DNA of 64,000 nt. Origin: Staphylococcus edaphicus (lineage in GTDB: Bacteria; Bacillota; Bacilli; Staphylococcales; Staphylococcaceae). The position numbers and the translations under genes are program-made. The stretch is taken from the NCBI RefSeq assembly GCF_002614725.1, contig NZ_MRZN01000006.1, positions 1 to 64,000 of the forward strand, in the 5' to 3' direction. The notes below the pieces were generated by a model that was not told where the DNA came from, made no database searches, and saw only the letters and a program-made list of their open reading frames with translations. Below, one piece after another: positions 63,145-64,000 of the stretch (position 1 is the first letter of the stretch; each line of letters opens with the position of its first letter).

Positions 63145-64000
63145 ATGAGTACATTTTCTGCCGAAGAAAAAGTACAAATATTATCAGATATTGTAGCAAT
63201 CAAAACAGTAAATGATAATGAAATTGAAGTATGCAAATACTTACAAAATTTATTTGAGCAACACGGAATTAAATCAACTATCGATAAAATTGATGAACGT
63301 CGTGCTAACTTAATCGCTGAAATTGGTGAAGGTAATCCTGTCATAGGTATATCTGGACATATGGATGTTGTTTCGGAAGGTAACCGCGAACAATGGACAT
63401 ATGATCCTTTTAAACTTACTGAAGACGATGGCTATTTATATGGTCGTGGCGCTGCTGATATGAAATCCGGACTCGCAGCACTTGCAATTGCGCTTATTGA
63501 AATACATGATGCACAATTATTAACAAACGGTCGCATTAAATTCTTAGCCACAACAGGTGAGGAAATGGAACAATTAGGTTCTCAAAGACTATACGAAAAT
63601 GGTTACATGGATGACGTAGAAGCGCTCATTATAGCTGAACCATGTCAAGATATGATGGTTTATGCACACAAAGGCTCCATGGACTATCGCATTAAATCAC
63701 AAGGTACTTCCGCACATAGTTCAATGCCTATTCTCGGTGTAAATGCCATTACGCCTTTAATAGAATTTATCCAAGATATTGATAAGTCGTATAAAAAAAT
63801 CTCTGAAGATATTAAAGGAGAAGCTTTAGACTTCACTCAACTCATCGAACGAATGAAACCTTCTTTACCAGCTACATTTGCTGTCGAAGAAATTGAATCC
63901 GCATTACAGGGTCTTGTCATTACGAACACATTAATCAAAGGCGGCGTTCAAGTTAACTCTGTACCTGAAGAGGCCGATGCTGATTTCAACATTCGTACAA
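63145..64000 (+). CDS. ArgE/DapE-family metallopeptidase, 5' part
   Basis: 285 codons to the window edge. M20 zinc-peptidase signatures: GISGHMDVVSEG (metal His and catalytic Asp), YGRGAADMKSGLAAL (bridging Asp), ATTGEEMEQLGSQ (catalytic and metal Glu), AEPCQ, and the dimerisation-domain segment RIKSQGTSAHSSMP. Likely a succinyl-diaminopimelate desuccinylase or acetylornithine-type deacylase; many staphylococcal members are annotated only by family. AAAGGAG precedes ATG 63145. Truncated by the edge. Confidence 0.85.
   Translation, partial: MSTFSAEEKVQILSDIVAIKTVNDNEIEVCKYLQNLFEQHGIKSTIDKIDERRANLIAEIGEGNPVIGISGHMDVVSEGNREQWTYDPFKLTEDDGYLYGRGAADMKSGLAALAIALIEIHDAQLLTNGRIKFLATTGEEMEQLGSQRLYENGYMDDVEALIIAEPCQDMMVYAHKGSMDYRIKSQGTSAHSSMPILGVNAITPLIEFIQDIDKSYKKISEDIKGEALDFTQLIERMKPSLPATFAVEEIESALQGLVITNTLIKGGVQVNSVPEEADADFNIRT

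Overview
The window is a low-GC Gram-positive chromosome segment, almost certainly from a coagulase-negative Staphylococcus. Grounds: a ureABCEFGD operon whose UreC carries Thr where most ureases have the flap Cys (a trait reported for S. xylosus), a FhuD2-type siderophore lipoprotein, an mccAB/metY/tcyABC sulfur set, CcpA-type cre sites, AGGAGG ribosome sites and recurring staphylococcal intergenic repeats. The S. saprophyticus/xylosus/equorum group fits best; the species is inferred, not proven. No rRNA, tRNA, CRISPR or prophage was seen. The only mobile element is the 5' tip of an IS1182-family transposase at the left edge.

Layout. 1-3.9 kb: IS fragment with an adjacent folded element, an APC amino-acid permease, a MarR regulator and a FhuD2-like lipoprotein. 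3.9-15 kb: urea metabolism, with a five-gene nickel/peptide-type ABC importer and a urea channel on the minus strand, divergent from the urease operon. 15-18 kb: small membrane protein, hotdog thioesterase, and a TetR/MFS pair sharing three copies of one palindromic operator. 18-23.3 kb: sulfur amino acids (mccAB, metY) and a split ThrE exporter. 23.3-29.3 kb: ROK kinase, manA, mannose-type PTS and its PRD activator. 29.4-34.6 kb: SAM-riboswitch-controlled metQ plus a 2-hydroxyacid dehydrogenase, a CPBP protease, a ketopantoate-reductase-like enzyme and a double-hotdog thioesterase.

35-48.6 kb: ascorbate-type PTS with a PRD regulator, tcyABC cystine importer, a lactose/cellobiose-type PTS operon holding an uncharacterised protein in place of a glycosidase, and the divergent pseudouridine operon psuK-psuG-nupC. 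48.7-53.4 kb: a cre-controlled lactonase/alcohol dehydrogenase pair, nagB and a GlcNAc/glucose-type EIICB. 53.9-60.4 kb: small membrane protein, ornithine carbamoyltransferase with an odd 5' end, an unlisted 24-residue PSM-like peptide gene, a polyol-type MFS permease, lactate permease and a VOC protein. 60.5-64 kb: TetR with a membrane protein, an SsuE-like flavin reductase, a DUF1398 protein and the start of an ArgE/DapE peptidase.

The genes form a nutrient-scavenging region: urea and nickel, cystine/methionine, mannose, glucosamine, ascorbate, pseudouridine, lactones, polyols and lactate. Seven good cre sites link many sugar genes to carbon catabolite control. The most interesting candidates are the PSM-like peptide at 55638-55712 behind an AgrA-like direct repeat, the S-box metQ/2-hydroxyacid dehydrogenase unit, the lactonase/ADH pair, and the PTS operon with the unknown TIM-barrel-like protein.
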